Source: Sabulitectum sp964604135
GTDB lineage: Bacteria > Fermentibacterota > Fermentibacteria > Fermentibacterales > JCC-6
Reading direction: 5' to 3'
Assembly: GCA_964604135.1 (NCBI GenBank)
Contig: CAZRXU010000058.1
Location: 1 to 15,906 of the forward strand
Length of the DNA stretch: 15,906 bases
The stretch's first letter is position 1, and each line of letters begins with the position of its first letter. Below, one piece after another: positions 15,652 to 15,906 of the stretch. The position numbers were made by a program, and so were the translations under genes. Under the pieces are notes generated by a model. It saw only the letters and a program-made list of their open reading frames with translations. It did no database searches and was not told where the DNA came from.

Positions 15652-15906
15652 TTAACTGCTGGATGATTCCAGCTTTCTCTGAAGAGTTCTTCTTCCTATA
15701 CCCAGAAGAGAAGCGGTTTTAGTTCTGTTCCCGCCTGTCAGATCGAGTGTTTTCTTTATTACCAGAGATTCAACAACAGAGAGAGTAAGAGGAAGGCACA
15801 GTTCAAGTGTACTGCAGGTTTCCTCCTGTACCCTTTCAAACTCTGTAGGAAGATGTTCCAGTGTGATACTGTCTTCGGTGGTAACCAGCAGGCTCTCCAT
15901 CATGTT
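15652..15906 (-). CDS. Sigma-54-dependent (NtrC-type) activator, C-terminal end only, 5' part beyond the window
   Basis: The frame is open to the right edge, giving 84 residues and a TAA stop at 15652-15654. The methionines at 15903 and 15900 are probably internal, since the reading continues through AAC at the edge. Residues NMMESLLVTTEDSITLEHLPTEF match the end of the AAA+ sigma-54 interaction domain of NtrC-like activators (usually RELEN...ITLEDLP). The end, VIKKTLDLTGGNRTKTASLLGIGRRTLQRKLE, is a Fis-type helix-turn-helix that binds upstream activator sites. The central ATPase and any receiver domain lie outside. It sits 22 bp upstream of hflK on the same strand, so it may be in one operon with hflKC. 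Confidence 0.85.
   Translation of the reverse strand, partial: NMMESLLVTTEDSITLEHLPTEFERVQEETCSTLELCLPLTLSVVESLVIKKTLDLTGGNRTKTASLLGIGRRTLQRKLESSSS

Noticed and set aside
15652..15903. An 83-residue stand-alone Fis-like protein starting at 15903
   Set aside because: The frame is open to the window edge and the first residues match the end of an AAA+ sigma-54 activator, so it is a fragment of a larger gene.

Overview
The window holds thirteen protein genes, nearly all of ordinary bacterial families, and one clear RNA regulator. The organism is an uncultured-looking diderm (Gram-negative) bacterium of intermediate GC. Support for a diderm comes from an EnvC/LytM-type amidase activator, an HflK/HflC pair and an exported TolB-like propeller protein. 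Nothing visible fixes the phylum. Gene density is very high, with many start/stop overlaps, several GTG starts and one TTG start.

Left part, minus strand (1-4131): a stand-alone pyruvate/oxaloacetate carboxyltransferase-type gene (oadA/5S-like) is followed by metK (S-adenosylmethionine synthetase) and an EnvC-like murein-hydrolase activator cut by the left edge. The 160-bp gap before metK carries the main find. A SAM-II riboswitch aptamer begins almost at the predicted transcription start. It is followed by an intrinsic terminator whose 3' arm and U-run can instead pair with the 3' end of the aptamer. This looks like SAM feedback on SAM synthesis by transcription attenuation. The envC-like gene 45 bp downstream may share that control.

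Middle part (4091-8997): a TPR-repeat protein on the plus strand meets the chaperone operon end-on. That operon reads dnaK-grpE-dnaJ on the minus strand, followed by a small two-helix membrane protein that starts inside dnaJ. The four genes overlap by 1, 4 and 31 nt, which suggests coupled translation. No CIRCE element or sigma-32 promoter is visible upstream of dnaK. An 11-bp tandem repeat and a long imperfect inverted repeat lie in the dnaK/uvrA divergent region instead.

Right part (8998-15906): uvrA is on the plus strand and its stop codon overlaps that of a minus-strand operon. Read 5' to 3', that operon is a sigma-54 activator (C-terminal end only, cut by the right edge), hflK, hflC, an RmlD-like NAD(P)-dependent reductase and an exported PD40/TolB-like beta-propeller protein. 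The last four genes are joined by 1-4 nt overlaps, so the reductase and propeller protein look like partners of the HflKC membrane complex, though their role there is unknown.

I see no tRNA, rRNA, CRISPR array, insertion sequence or phage gene. The only candidate for an exciting regulatory system is the SAM-II/terminator switch on metK.
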